A stretch of 49,008 bases of DNA. It comes from Lachnospiraceae bacterium. GTDB lineage: Bacteria; Bacillota; Clostridia; Lachnospirales; Lachnospiraceae. The stretch is from contig JAGBCB010000042.1 of the NCBI GenBank assembly GCA_017938145.1, positions 1-49,008 of the forward strand. The letters are read 5' to 3'. Positions 16,956-25,001 of the stretch are shown one piece after another (positions within the stretch are counted from its first letter, which is position 1; each line of letters begins with the position of its first letter). Below the pieces are notes generated by a model, which was not told the DNA's origin, made no database searches, and worked only from the letters and a program-made list of their open reading frames with translations. A program made the translations under genes and the position numbers.

Positions 16956-19018
16956 GAATTTATCAGGACGGCAATCGCTTAGTGATTGCAGAAAATAAAT
17001 CCCAGGTTTGGATTGAGCCTTGGGGAAAGAATTCCCTGCGCGTGCGTATGACCGCACAGCCGGAAATGGATAAAAACGACTGGGCATTAACCGAAGAAGT
17101 GGAGGATTGCAAGGCAGAAATCAGCTATGAGGAAATTGATGTGACGGACCCTTGGTATAAGTCTGAGGAGTATGCCCATTATCATCAGACCGCAAAAGAG
17201 TGGACGCTGAAGAACGGCAAGATTACCGCTAAGATTTCCTACGAGGGTTGGATTAGCTACTATAACCAGAAGGGTGAACTTCTCACTGCGGAGTACTGGA
17301 GAAACCGTAACCGCATCAACCGTTACTGCGTGCCTCTCCGCGTGGATGCCAGAGAGTTAAAGCCGATTCCGGGTACCAACGATTTTTCCCTGGCAGCCCG
17401 TTTTGAAGCGTTTGATGATGAAAAGATTTTCGGTATGGGCCAGTATCAGGAAAAGCATCTGGACAAGAAAGGTGCAACCTTAGAGCTTGCCCACCGCAAT
17501 TCCCAGGCAAGTGTACCGTTTTATATTTCCAGCCGGGGCTACGGATTTTTCTGGAACAATCCGGCCATTGGTACTGCCACCTTCGGTACCAACAAAACCG
17601 AGTGGACCGCCAAGAGCACAAAGAAATTAGACTATTTTATTACTGCAGGAGATTCCCCGGCAGAGCTGGAAGAGCAGTACAGTGCAGCCACCGGCCGCAG
17701 CCCGATGATGCCGGAATACGGTCTTGGTTACTGGCAGTGTAAGCTGCGCTACCGCACCCAGGAGGAAATCTTAGCCGTGGCAAGAAAGCACAAAGCGCTG
17801 GGACTTCCGATGGATGCCATTGTGGTGGACTTCTTCCACTGGACCCGCCAGGGCGATTTTAAATTTGAGCCGAGAGACTGGCCGGACCCGTATGCCATGG
17901 TAAAGGAATTAAAGGAGTTGGGCATCGAAACCGTTGTTTCCGTATGGCCAACCATTGATGAGCGAAGTGAAAATTACGGTGAAATGGCAGATAAGGGGTA
18001 TCTTGTGAATCCGGACCGCGGCATGAATTACCACATGAGCTGGATGGGCAACACTGTATTTTACGATACCACCCATCCGGGTGCCAGAGAGTTCGTTTGG
18101 GAAAAGTGTAAGGAAAACTATTATAAGAAGGGCATCCGCTGCTTCTGGTTAGATGAGGCAGAACCGGAGTACGGCCCGTACGATTTTGATAATTACCGAT
18201 ATTTTGCAGGACCGGCACTGCAGTGCACCAATATTTATCCGGTGATGTATGCCAAGGGCTTTTACGATGGTCTGAAAAAAGAAGGCGAAACAGAGATTTT
18301 AAGCTTAGTTCGTTGTGCCTGGGCAGGTTCCCAGAAGTACGGAACGCTGACCTGGTCCGGCGACATTCATTCTTCCTTCCGGGCTATGAGAGAGCAGCTG
18401 CAGGCAGGCTTAAATATGTGCCTTGCGGGAATTCCGTGGTGGACCTCCGACATCGGCGGCTTTGTGGGCGGCGATATTTCCGACCCAAAATTCAAGGAGC
18501 TTTTGGTGCGTTGGTTTGCCTGGGGAGCCTTCTGTCCGGTATTCCGCATGCACGGCGAACGTTCTCCTTGGTATGAAAGAGAAGAAGAATTTATCAACGG
18601 TGTCCGCCAGTTAACCAGCGGTCAGGATAACGAGGTTTGGAGCTTTGGCGAGGACAATTTTGAAATCCTCAAAAAGTATCTTTTCATCCGCGAAAACCTT
18701 CGTCCGTACATCCGTGAGTGCATGAAGGAAACCAGCGAAAACGGTACACCGATTATGCGCCCGATGTTCTACGATTTTTACGAGGATAAAAAGACTTGGG
18801 AAACCGAGAACCAGTACATGTTCGGACCGGATTTATTGGTGGCTCCGGTGTTGGAAGAAGGAGTATCTTCCCGCACGGTTTACTTGCCGGCAGGTGAGAC
18901 CTGGACGGAGTGTTATACCGGTAAAAAATACGAGGGCGGACAGACGGTAACAGCGGCTGCACCGATAGATATTATCCCGGTATTTACCCGTGGCGAAAAG
19001 ACATACAAAATTTATTAA
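16952..19018 (+). CDS. GH31 alpha-xylosidase-like glycosidase (first copy)
   Basis: Retaining alpha-glycosidase of family GH31, 688 aa, no signal peptide. Catalytic residues by motif: nucleophile D401 (CFWLDEAEPE) and acid/base D471 (TWSGDIHSSF). FFHWTRQGDFKFEPRDWPDP is the conserved substrate-pocket block. Within GH31 the FWLDEAEP form resembles alpha-xylosidases that remove xylosyl side chains from xyloglucan oligosaccharides. Coupling by a four-base overlap to the GH74 gene supports this over starch or sucrose-type substrates. The specificity remains an inference. The last gene of the first transcript; a new promoter lies directly after it. Confidence 0.88.
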   Translation: MRIYQDGNRLVIAENKSQVWIEPWGKNSLRVRMTAQPEMDKNDWALTEEVEDCKAEISYEEIDVTDPWYKSEEYAHYHQTAKEWTLKNGKITAKISYEGWISYYNQKGELLTAEYWRNRNRINRYCVPLRVDARELKPIPGTNDFSLAARFEAFDDEKIFGMGQYQEKHLDKKGATLELAHRNSQASVPFYISSRGYGFFWNNPAIGTATFGTNKTEWTAKSTKKLDYFITAGDSPAELEEQYSAATGRSPMMPEYGLGYWQCKLRYRTQEEILAVARKHKALGLPMDAIVVDFFHWTRQGDFKFEPRDWPDPYAMVKELKELGIETVVSVWPTIDERSENYGEMADKGYLVNPDRGMNYHMSWMGNTVFYDTTHPGAREFVWEKCKENYYKKGIRCFWLDEAEPEYGPYDFDNYRYFAGPALQCTNIYPVMYAKGFYDGLKKEGETEILSLVRCAWAGSQKYGTLTWSGDIHSSFRAMREQLQAGLNMCLAGIPWWTSDIGGFVGGDISDPKFKELLVRWFAWGAFCPVFRMHGERSPWYEREEEFINGVRQLTSGQDNEVWSFGEDNFEILKKYLFIRENLRPYIRECMKETSENGTPIMRPMFYDFYEDKKTWETENQYMFGPDLLVAPVLEEGVSSRTVYLPAGETWTECYTGKKYEGGQTVTAAAPIDIIPVFTRGEKTYKIY

Positions 19019-19034
19019 GTTTGTCAGACTTTTC

Positions 19035-19063
19035 TTGTAAAAGGAAAGCAGTTATGTTATAAT
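19035..19063 (+). promoter_or_regulatory. Promoter of the second GH31 gene
   Basis: TTGTAA (19035-19040), 17 bp, TATAAT (19058-19063). The -10 is perfect and the -35 matches 4 of 6. It lies just after the first GH31 stop codon. Confidence 0.75.
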
Positions 19064-19073
19064 TAAATCATCC

Positions 19074-19118
19074 AATAACCACCTATGGGGTCGCCTCATC
19101 ATCGGCTCTGTGGGTGGT
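19074..19118 (+). other. Structured 5' leader hairpin of the second GH31 gene
   Basis: TAACCACC and GGTGGTTA form an 8-bp outer stem around a GC-rich internal part that can pair GCC with GGC. It starts about ten bases after the -10 box, so it lies at the very 5' end of the transcript. No T-run follows, so it is not a terminator. I do not recognise it as a known riboswitch class. Confidence 0.55.
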
Positions 19119-19175
19119 TAATCTATAGTACATAATTTTTTGAAATAAATAAGTAACAGGGAGGAAAAATCTACA

Positions 19176-21197
19176 ATGAAATTCGTAAATGACAACGGTG
19201 CATTGGTATTTTATACTATGGGCGAAATGGTACGCATCGAAGCATGGGGCAAGGACTCCCTTCGTGTACGTGCAACCAAGCAGGGTAAGTTTACCGGCAA
19301 CATTTGGGCACTTACCGAAAAAGTGGAACCATGCGAAACTCAGATTCTTTTTGAAAAGGAAGATAACTGGGTTGGTGACGGTACCATCACACAGAACGAT
19401 TTGGTAACTATCATCAACGGTAAAATCAAGGCAGTGGTAAACTTTGCCGGTGTCATTTCTTTCTATAAAGAAGATAAGTTAATTCTGCGCGAATACTTCC
19501 GTTCCTACGGCGGCACCATCTCTAAAGAGAGCCGTTGCTTAAAGGTTATCAACCGTGAGTGGAAGGGTATTATCGGCGGCAGCGAATTTGCATTAAATGT
19601 AAAGTTCGAAAGCAACAAGGGCGAGAAGATTTTCGGTATGGGCCAGTACCAGCAGGAAAACATGGACTTAAAAGGATGTGTTCTTGAACTTGCACAGAGA
19701 AATTCCCAGATTTCCGTACCGTTTATGGTATCCTCTTTAGGCTATGGTATGCTGTGGAACAATCCGGCTGTGGGCCGCGTTACCTTCGGTAACAACTACA
19801 CCGAGTGGATTGCCCGTGCAACTAAAGAAATGGATTACTGGATTACTGCTGCAGACACTCCAAAGCAGATTCTTGAAAACTATACAAATGCAACCGGTCA
19901 TGCAGATATGTTCCCTGAAGATTTAATGGGACTTTGGCAGTGTAAGCTCCGTTACAGAACACAGGACGAAGTGCTTACCGTTGCCCGCCAGTACCAGAAG
20001 GAAGGTATTAAGATCGACCAGATCGTTATCGACTTCTTCCACTGGACCGTACAGGGCGACTGGAAGTTCGACAAGACCTACTGGCCGGACCCTAAGGCAA
20101 TGGTAGACGAGCTCCACTCCATGGGCATCAAGGTTATCGTTTCTGTATGGCCGTCCGTAGACCGCAGAAGTGAGCACTTCTGGAACATGAGAGAGCTTGG
20201 TCTCCTCATCAAGACCGAGCGCGGTGCAGAGCAGACCTACGACTACCAGGGCGACTGCGTGGAAATCGACGTATTCAATCCGGAAACAAGAAAGTATGTC
20301 TGGAACGTATGTAAAAAGAATTACTACGACCTTGGCATCGACGCCTTCTGGTTAGATAACTCCGAGCCGGACTACGGCGTTTACGATTTTGAAAACTACC
20401 GTTACTTTGAAGGTCCTGCGCTGACCTGCAGTAACATGTATCCACAGCTTTACAGCCGTGTATTCTACGATGAAATGAGCAAGGAAGACAAGCCTGTTGT
20501 AAATCTTCTCCGTTGTGCATGGGCAGGTTCCCAGAAGTACGGCAACGTGGTTTGGTCCGGTGACGTTCCAAGTACCTTCGAAGCATTTACCGACCAGTTA
20601 CAGTGCGGTTTAAATATGGGTCTTGCCGGTATTCCATGGTGGACCACCGACATCGGCGGCTTCATGACCGACGACGTCAACGACCCCGACTTCCGCCAGT
20701 TGTTAATCCGTTGGTACCAGTTTGCGGTTTACTCTCCGGTGCTTCGTATGCACGGCGACCGCGGTCCTTACAACATTCCACCTCTCGACAACAGAGACTG
20801 GGGCGGCGGCTACTTACATACCGGCCAGCCAAACGAGCTTTGGAGCTACGGCGAAGACAATTACGAAATCATGAAGAAGTACTACTATGTACGTCGTGAT
20901 ATGCTTGATTACATCAAGAAGTTATACGAAGAAGCACATGTGAACGGTTCTCCGCTGATCCGTACCATGTTCTACGAGTTCCCTGACGACGCAAAGTGCT
21001 GGGAGCTTACCGACCAGTATATGTTCGGTGATAAATACCTGGTAGCACCAATCCTGCACTTAAATGAGTTTGCAAGAGAGGTATACTTACCGGAAGGAAG
21101 CTGGAAGCTTACTTCTACCGGAGAAGTGTTCGAGGGTGGCTGCACTGTAAAGGTAGATGCACCGATTGAGTATATGCCGGTATTTGAAAGACAGTAA
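19176..21197 (+). CDS. GH31 glycosidase (second, diverged copy)
   Basis: A second GH31 enzyme, 673 aa, without signal peptide and collinear with the preceding GH31 protein (shared blocks FFHWTxQGDxKF, SVWP, FWLD, CAWAGSQKYG, WSGD, LAGIPWWT, DIGGF). Nucleophile D394 (FWLDNSEPD) and acid/base D463 (VWSGDVPSTF) are in place. The residue after the nucleophile (Asn against Glu) and an insert near 555-575 (NIPPLDNRDWGGGY) differ from copy one, so the two may have different substrate ranges. It has its own promoter and structured leader, and its codons are richer in C-ending triplets (for example GAC and AAC), suggesting high expression. Probably alpha-xylosidase or alpha-glucosidase activity on xyloglucan or related oligosaccharides. 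Confidence 0.87.
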   Translation: MKFVNDNGALVFYTMGEMVRIEAWGKDSLRVRATKQGKFTGNIWALTEKVEPCETQILFEKEDNWVGDGTITQNDLVTIINGKIKAVVNFAGVISFYKEDKLILREYFRSYGGTISKESRCLKVINREWKGIIGGSEFALNVKFESNKGEKIFGMGQYQQENMDLKGCVLELAQRNSQISVPFMVSSLGYGMLWNNPAVGRVTFGNNYTEWIARATKEMDYWITAADTPKQILENYTNATGHADMFPEDLMGLWQCKLRYRTQDEVLTVARQYQKEGIKIDQIVIDFFHWTVQGDWKFDKTYWPDPKAMVDELHSMGIKVIVSVWPSVDRRSEHFWNMRELGLLIKTERGAEQTYDYQGDCVEIDVFNPETRKYVWNVCKKNYYDLGIDAFWLDNSEPDYGVYDFENYRYFEGPALTCSNMYPQLYSRVFYDEMSKEDKPVVNLLRCAWAGSQKYGNVVWSGDVPSTFEAFTDQLQCGLNMGLAGIPWWTTDIGGFMTDDVNDPDFRQLLIRWYQFAVYSPVLRMHGDRGPYNIPPLDNRDWGGGYLHTGQPNELWSYGEDNYEIMKKYYYVRRDMLDYIKKLYEEAHVNGSPLIRTMFYEFPDDAKCWELTDQYMFGDKYLVAPILHLNEFAREVYLPEGSWKLTSTGEVFEGGCTVKVDAPIEYMPVFERQ

Positions 21198-21198
21198 A

Positions 21199-21386
21199 GA
21201 TAACTATTCAGCCTTATGTGAAAGGGGTACAGGCTGCAAGCGAGCTTGCAAGACTGTACCCCTTTCATAATAAGGCGATTAGTACCACCCCAAACACATG
21301 AATAAAACGTAGAGTTGCGAAGCAACGGCTGACGGCTTTGCCGGCAAGTTTTATGAATGAGTGCAGGGGTGGGCTGAATAGTTATC
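21199..21386. repeat. Nested palindromic element (about 188 bp)
   Basis: Perfect 15-bp inverted terminal arms GATAACTATTCAGCC (21199-21213) and GGCTGAATAGTTATC (21372-21386) enclose two further long hairpins. One runs from about 21211 to 21276 (GTGAAAGGGGTACAG with CTGTACCCCTTTCA, inner TGCAAGC/GCTTGCA). The other is based on CCACCCC (from about 21288) and GGGGTGG (ending about 21373), with ATAAAAC/GTTTTAT and GTTGC/GCAAC inside. It has no coding frame. The form suits a small non-autonomous element (MITE-like) or a structured RNA. No clear target duplication is seen. It may also terminate transcription of the GH31 gene. Confidence 0.75.
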
Positions 21387-21419
21387 TGGAAGAGAATAAT
21401 TTATATGGAATAATGAAAG

Positions 21420-21456
21420 AAGCCAAAATGCGGGTAAGCATTTTGGCTTCTTTTAT
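21420..21456 (+). terminator. Rho-independent terminator
   Basis: AAGCCAAAATGC and GCATTTTGGCTT form a 12-bp stem with a six-base loop, followed by CTTTTAT. Confidence 0.8.
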
Positions 21457-21476
21457 ACATAATTTTAAGACTTAAT

Positions 21477-21562
21477 TTGCTTTTTCGTGCAAATTACTTC
21501 GGTGAGAACTTGCTTATTCGTGCATAAATTGTCTTTTTGAACTTGCTTTTTGTGTAATTGTT
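21477..21562 (+). repeat. Three 33-bp-spaced TTGC repeats in the DUF4143 gene promoter
   Basis: Imperfect repeats beginning TTGCTTTTTCGTGCAAATTA, TTGCTTATTCGTGCATAAAT and TTGCTTTTTGTGTAATTG start at 21477, 21510 and 21543, exactly 33 bp apart. The first two have TTGC...GCA dyad symmetry. The third overlaps the -35 box of the next gene. Confidence 0.7.
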
Positions 21563-21572
21563 GTGTTATAAT
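21543..21572 (+). promoter_or_regulatory. Promoter of the DUF4143 ATPase gene
   Basis: TTGCTT (21543-21548), an 18-bp spacer and TATAAT (21567-21572). The -35 is part of the third 33-bp repeat, so a repeat-binding protein would control it. Confidence 0.65.
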
Positions 21573-21617
21573 AAGAGAGAAATGGGGAAATACTATCGTC
21601 ATAAGGAGTGTGATTGT

Positions 21618-22958
21618 ATGCTGAAAAGAAAGATTTATGATGAGCTTATTGCATGGAAAAGAAGCAGCAACGGTGCAACTGCCCTGATGATTGATGGAGC
21701 CCGTCGTGTCGGAAAAAGCTTCATAGCTGAAAAATTTGCAAAGGCAGAATATAAAAGTTATATTTTGATTGACTTTGGTAAGGCGCCAAAGGATATTCTT
21801 GACCTCTTTATCAATGACAGCTCTGACCTTGACCTTTTTTTTGCAAAGCTTGCGGCATTTTATTCTACAACCTTATATAAGAGGGAATCCTTGATTGTTT
21901 TTGATGAGGTGCAGCAATATCCAAGAGCACGTCAGTTAATAAAATATCTTGTTGCCGATGGAAGATTCGATTATCTTGAAACAGGTTCCTTAATCCGACT
22001 AAAAAAGAATGTACAGGATATTATCATTCCTTCCGAAGAGGACCATATTGAAATGTTTCCTCTTGATTTTGAGGAGTTCCTTTGGGCCATGGGTGATGAA
22101 GCTACGTATCCGTTAATTAAGCATTGTTTTGAAACAAAAACTCCTTTGGGGGCTGCGTTACACCGTAAGATTATGAATGATTTCCGGCAGTATATTCTTG
22201 TGGGAGGTATGCCGCAGTCCGTTCTTGCATATATAGATGGAAAGAATTTTGAGGCGTCAGATGTAGCCAAACGACGTATTTTAAAGCTCTATCGCGATGA
22301 TGTTGCTAAATTTGCAGAGGGTTACGAAGATAAAGTCTATGCGGTGTTTGACGGAATTCCCGGCCAACTTTCTAAAAAAGAAAAAAAGTACAAGCTTTCC
22401 GCCCTTGGCAAACAGGCACGTTTCAGAACATATGAGTCGTCTTTTATATGGCTGAATGAAGCAATGGTTGTTAATACCTGCTTTAACGCTACAGATCCGC
22501 ATGTAGGTCTTGCTTTGAGTGCGGATAATACTACACAGAAATGTTATATGGCTGACACAGGGCTGCTTGTTACTCACACTTGTAGGGATACTAAATTTAC
22601 CGACAATGAACTGTACCGTGCTATTCTTTATGACAGATTAAATATTAACGAGGGAATGATTATGGAGAATATTGTTGCTCAAATGCTTCGCAAGCACAGA
22701 GAACGTCTGTATTTCTATTCCCGGTCTGATAGTCACAAGCGTGAAAATCACATGGAGATAGATTTTCTTATTACCGAGGGCAAAAAAATTTCTCCTATTG
22801 AGGTCAAGTCCGGAAATTATCGCTCTCATTCATCACTTGATAAGTTCCGTAAACATTTTTCGTCCGTTATTGGAAATTCGTACATTCTTTATACCAAGGA
22901 TGTAATGATAAAGGATGGAATTATACATTTGCCGATATATATGGCGGAGTTGCTTTAA
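21618..22958 (+). CDS. AAA_14 / DUF4143 family ATPase
   Basis: A 446-aa protein of the very common but little understood ATP-binding family with an N-terminal AAA_14 domain and C-terminal DUF4143 domain. Walker A is GARRVGKS (27-34) and Walker B LIVFDEVQ (about 92-99). The C-terminal part includes EIDFLITEGKKISPIEVKSG (about 375-395), a restriction-endonuclease-like strand block (ExK) typical of DUF4143, so a nuclease fold is possible. Start at ATG 21618, nine bases after AAGGAG; the frame extends upstream to 21558 but that would begin inside the promoter. Stands behind the 33-bp repeats, 30 bases before the SWIM gene. Confidence 0.88.
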   Translation: MLKRKIYDELIAWKRSSNGATALMIDGARRVGKSFIAEKFAKAEYKSYILIDFGKAPKDILDLFINDSSDLDLFFAKLAAFYSTTLYKRESLIVFDEVQQYPRARQLIKYLVADGRFDYLETGSLIRLKKNVQDIIIPSEEDHIEMFPLDFEEFLWAMGDEATYPLIKHCFETKTPLGAALHRKIMNDFRQYILVGGMPQSVLAYIDGKNFEASDVAKRRILKLYRDDVAKFAEGYEDKVYAVFDGIPGQLSKKEKKYKLSALGKQARFRTYESSFIWLNEAMVVNTCFNATDPHVGLALSADNTTQKCYMADTGLLVTHTCRDTKFTDNELYRAILYDRLNINEGMIMENIVAQMLRKHRERLYFYSRSDSHKRENHMEIDFLITEGKKISPIEVKSGNYRSHSSLDKFRKHFSSVIGNSYILYTKDVMIKDGIIHLPIYMAELL

Positions 22959-22987
22959 GTGGGCATAGATACAAAGGAGGAAACGCT

Positions 22988-23422
22988 ATGGGCTTAATCG
23001 AAATTGCCAGCGGAAATTCCGTATGGCGTGGATTGAATTACTATAATGACAAAAAGGTGCTTTCCTGGCAGAAATCCGGCACAGAGGAATACGTCGGAAC
23101 CGTAGCCGGAAGCAACGGCAAAAAATACACAGTACATATTGATAAGGCGCATCCGAGAAAATCGGTTTGCAACTGCCCGTTTGCAGATGGCCGCCGGGTA
23201 GTCTGCAAGCACATGATTGCACTGTACTTTACTGCAGAGCCCCAGGCCGCTGATGCTTTTTTGAAGCAGGTAGAGGAATGGGAAGCAGAGGAAGAGGCAG
23301 AAGAACAGGAGCGGTATGAGGACTTGGTAAAGTATGTGAAGAGTCTTTCGAAGACGGAGCTGCAGACACAGTTGTTGAATGCGCTGTTGGAGTTGGAAGA
23401 TAGAAGAAATAGATATTGGTAA
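22988..23422 (+). CDS. SWIM zinc-finger protein
   Basis: A 144-aa protein with a SWIM zinc-binding motif, CxCx(n)CxH: VCNCPFADGRRVVCKHMIALYF (split: C57, C59, then C-K-H about 13 residues later). SWIM domains bind nucleic acid or proteins in SNF2 helicases and transposases. Here the domain stands alone, followed by an acidic coiled segment (EEWEAEEEAEEQERYED) and a short helix. AAAGGAGG lies seven bases before the start. It lies close downstream of the DUF4143 gene and could be co-transcribed. The role is unknown. Confidence 0.8.
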   Translation: MGLIEIASGNSVWRGLNYYNDKKVLSWQKSGTEEYVGTVAGSNGKKYTVHIDKAHPRKSVCNCPFADGRRVVCKHMIALYFTAEPQAADAFLKQVEEWEAEEEAEEQERYEDLVKYVKSLSKTELQTQLLNALLELEDRRNRYW

Positions 23423-23426
23423 AGAG

Positions 23427-23460
23427 ACAGCATCTGAGCGGAAGCGAGGGTGCTGTTTTT
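23427..23460 (+). terminator. Terminator after the SWIM gene
   Basis: ACAGCATC and GGTGCTGT form a stem around an about 12-base loop, followed by five T. Confidence 0.65.
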
Positions 23461-23477
23461 GTGTTTAGATTAATAAC

Positions 23478-23510
23478 TTGAGGTTAAGTATTTTTACCTC
23501 AATTTTTTTT
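23478..23510 (+). terminator. Second tandem terminator, or MerR-type dyad
   Basis: TTGAGGTTAA pairs with TTTACCTCAA (one mismatch) and is followed by eight T, the form of an intrinsic terminator. The half-sites TTGAGGT/ACCTCAA resemble MerR-family operator arms, so a regulatory role cannot be excluded. Confidence 0.55.
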
Positions 23511-23569
23511 ATTCGCGAAATTTACAAAGCCTCCTATGAGAACCAGAAAAGGGTTCATCAAAAAAGTCT

Positions 23570-23600
23570 TTGACTGCCCCCTGCGTGCAGTTTTAGGCTA
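23570..23600 (+). promoter_or_regulatory. Possible MerR-controlled promoter
   Basis: TTGACT at 23570-23575 is followed 18 bp later by a weak -10 (TAGGCT, 23594-23599). ACTGC (23573-23577) and GCAGT (23587-23591) form a dyad inside the spacer, as in promoters twisted open by MerR proteins. Confidence 0.4.
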
Positions 23601-23616
23601 AAGAAGGAGGAAGAAT

Positions 23617-23976
23617 ATGGATACTATGAAAACCTTGCGCCAGTTACATGAGTCCCTCGGCGTGACCAGGCGCGCGATGCAGGGCTACGAACAAGAGGGA
23701 CTGGTGGCGCCTACGGGGCGGAACAAGTATGGGCACTTATTGTATGACAAGGAAGCACAGGAGAGGATTGCACGGATACGGCTATATCAACAACTGGGTT
23801 TTCGGCGAAAAGAGATTGCAGAATTATTGGATGCTCCGGGACAAGTTGTTAAAGCAGCATTGGAAAACTGCATTCTGCGTATGGAACAGGAACAGAAGAA
23901 ACAGGCTGATTTAATGGAGCGGGTAAAGGAATTGGTAGCAAATATTGATACGCAATTACGAATGGAGGAAATGTAG
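23617..23976 (+). CDS. MerR-family transcriptional regulator
   Basis: A 119-aa MerR-type regulator: helix-turn-helix and wing (about 5-45: LHESLGVTRRAMQGYEQEGLV, split here by reading as two helices), the conserved YDKEAQERIARIRLYQQLGF region, and a long dimerisation coiled coil (about 78-115). No C-terminal effector domain and no metal-binding cysteines are visible, so the ligand cannot be guessed. AAGGAGG precedes the ATG. The stop lies two bases before the lipoprotein gene, which indicates a shared transcript and a possible target. Confidence 0.88.
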   Translation: MDTMKTLRQLHESLGVTRRAMQGYEQEGLVAPTGRNKYGHLLYDKEAQERIARIRLYQQLGFRRKEIAELLDAPGQVVKAALENCILRMEQEQKKQADLMERVKELVANIDTQLRMEEM

Positions 23977-23978
23977 AG

Positions 23979-24812
23979 ATGAAAAAAATAATTATGGTTA
24001 TAATGAGTTCAATAATGATGATATGGATGGCAGCTTGTGGTACGAAGGAGGTAGCGAATACCAATACTCCGATGCCGACGGCAACAGTTATGCCAACACA
24101 AGAACTGACGGCAACGTCAACGCCGGAACCAACCCCGACGCCGGAACCGACAGCGACACCAACACCGGAGCCTACGGCGACACCTACTCCAATACCGCGA
24201 ATAAAGGTGGAAAATATTAATGGTGTTGAAGTAACTATGCGGGGAAATGATTATTTGGATATCAAAGAATTTGCTTGGTACATAAGTGGAGACTATCTGC
24301 ATTGTGTAATTGTGATGCACAATACAAACAGTAAGTATGCAATCGAATATCCGGAATTTAGAGTAACCGCATATAATGCAGGAAATAAGGTGATGGGAAC
24401 GGAAGAACAGACACTTAGTTTGCTATATCCGAATCAAGAGTTTGTATATGATTACATGTTGTTTGAGGTGGACGACAAGCCAAGCAAAATCAAAGTTAAT
24501 CTATTAGAACCGAAGGATTATAACATTACTGCAACCAGTAAACTTGATTATGAAACATATGAGCAAATGGCAGGTCAGAACATAAGTGTAATGGATGACT
24601 TGGTTACGGGAGAAATATATAACCCGAATGATTATGATGTGGAATCAGCAGTGCTGGTTGTCGTATTTAGAAATGCGGAGGGAAAAATTGTCTTTGGTGA
24701 ACATACTTATGTAGACCAAATCTATGCTAATGATACTGTACCGTTTGACATTGATATTTACACAGATATTGAGTTGCCGGAAGAATGTGAAGTATATGCG
24801 TATTTTTGGTAA
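23979..24812 (+). CDS. Surface lipoprotein with Thr/Pro-rich linker
   Basis: A 277-aa predicted lipoprotein. The signal peptide ends in lipobox MAAC (Cys near 20). It is followed by a low-complexity linker of TPEPTP/TATPTP repeats (about 27-75) that should span the cell wall, then a beta-rich domain (about 76-277) with two similar halves (HCVIVMHNTNSKYAIEYPEF and VTGEIYNPNDYDVESAVLVV). These resemble FxLYD-type Ig-like folds that bind ligands or scaffold surface proteins. The function is unknown. It starts two bases after the MerR-type gene. The linker resembles those in the xylanase-esterase and in the 37.4-kb lipoprotein, indicating a common anchoring style in this organism. Confidence 0.82.
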   Translation: MKKIIMVIMSSIMMIWMAACGTKEVANTNTPMPTATVMPTQELTATSTPEPTPTPEPTATPTPEPTATPTPIPRIKVENINGVEVTMRGNDYLDIKEFAWYISGDYLHCVIVMHNTNSKYAIEYPEFRVTAYNAGNKVMGTEEQTLSLLYPNQEFVYDYMLFEVDDKPSKIKVNLLEPKDYNITATSKLDYETYEQMAGQNISVMDDLVTGEIYNPNDYDVESAVLVVVFRNAEGKIVFGEHTYVDQIYANDTVPFDIDIYTDIELPEECEVYAYFW

Positions 24813-24833
24813 ATGATAACAGGAAATTTGAGG

Positions 24834-24866
24834 AAAGGGAAATCGTAAAAGGTTTCCCTTTCTTGG
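24834..24866 (+). terminator. Weak terminator after the lipoprotein gene
   Basis: GAAAGGGAAA pairs with TTTCCCTTTC; only a short T-rich tail follows. Confidence 0.5.
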
Positions 24867-25001
24867 CATGGAGTAAAGTTGGGTGGTATAGTGGAAATGA
24901 ACATTGCAGATTGCAGGGAAGGGTGTTAAAATAATGTTAGTTGTAAGTAGTAAAAAGTGGAAATGTCGAAACATAATTAACAGGTGACAAGGAGAAAAAT
25001 T

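Noticed and set aside
21477-21562. The 33-bp repeats as a CRISPR array
   Set aside because: Only three degenerate units, no unrelated spacers and no cas genes; they overlap a promoter.
23478-23502. TTGAGGT/ACCTCAA dyad as a MerR operator
   Set aside because: Eight T follow the dyad directly and it lies after another terminator, about 90 bases before the candidate MerR promoter; an intrinsic terminator explains it better. The alternative is kept in the feature note.
23945-24220. 91-codon frame with Asn/Gly/Asp/Thr-rich repeats
   Set aside because: It is an alternate frame of the lipoprotein's Thr/Pro linker; low-complexity DNA yields long frames in other registers.
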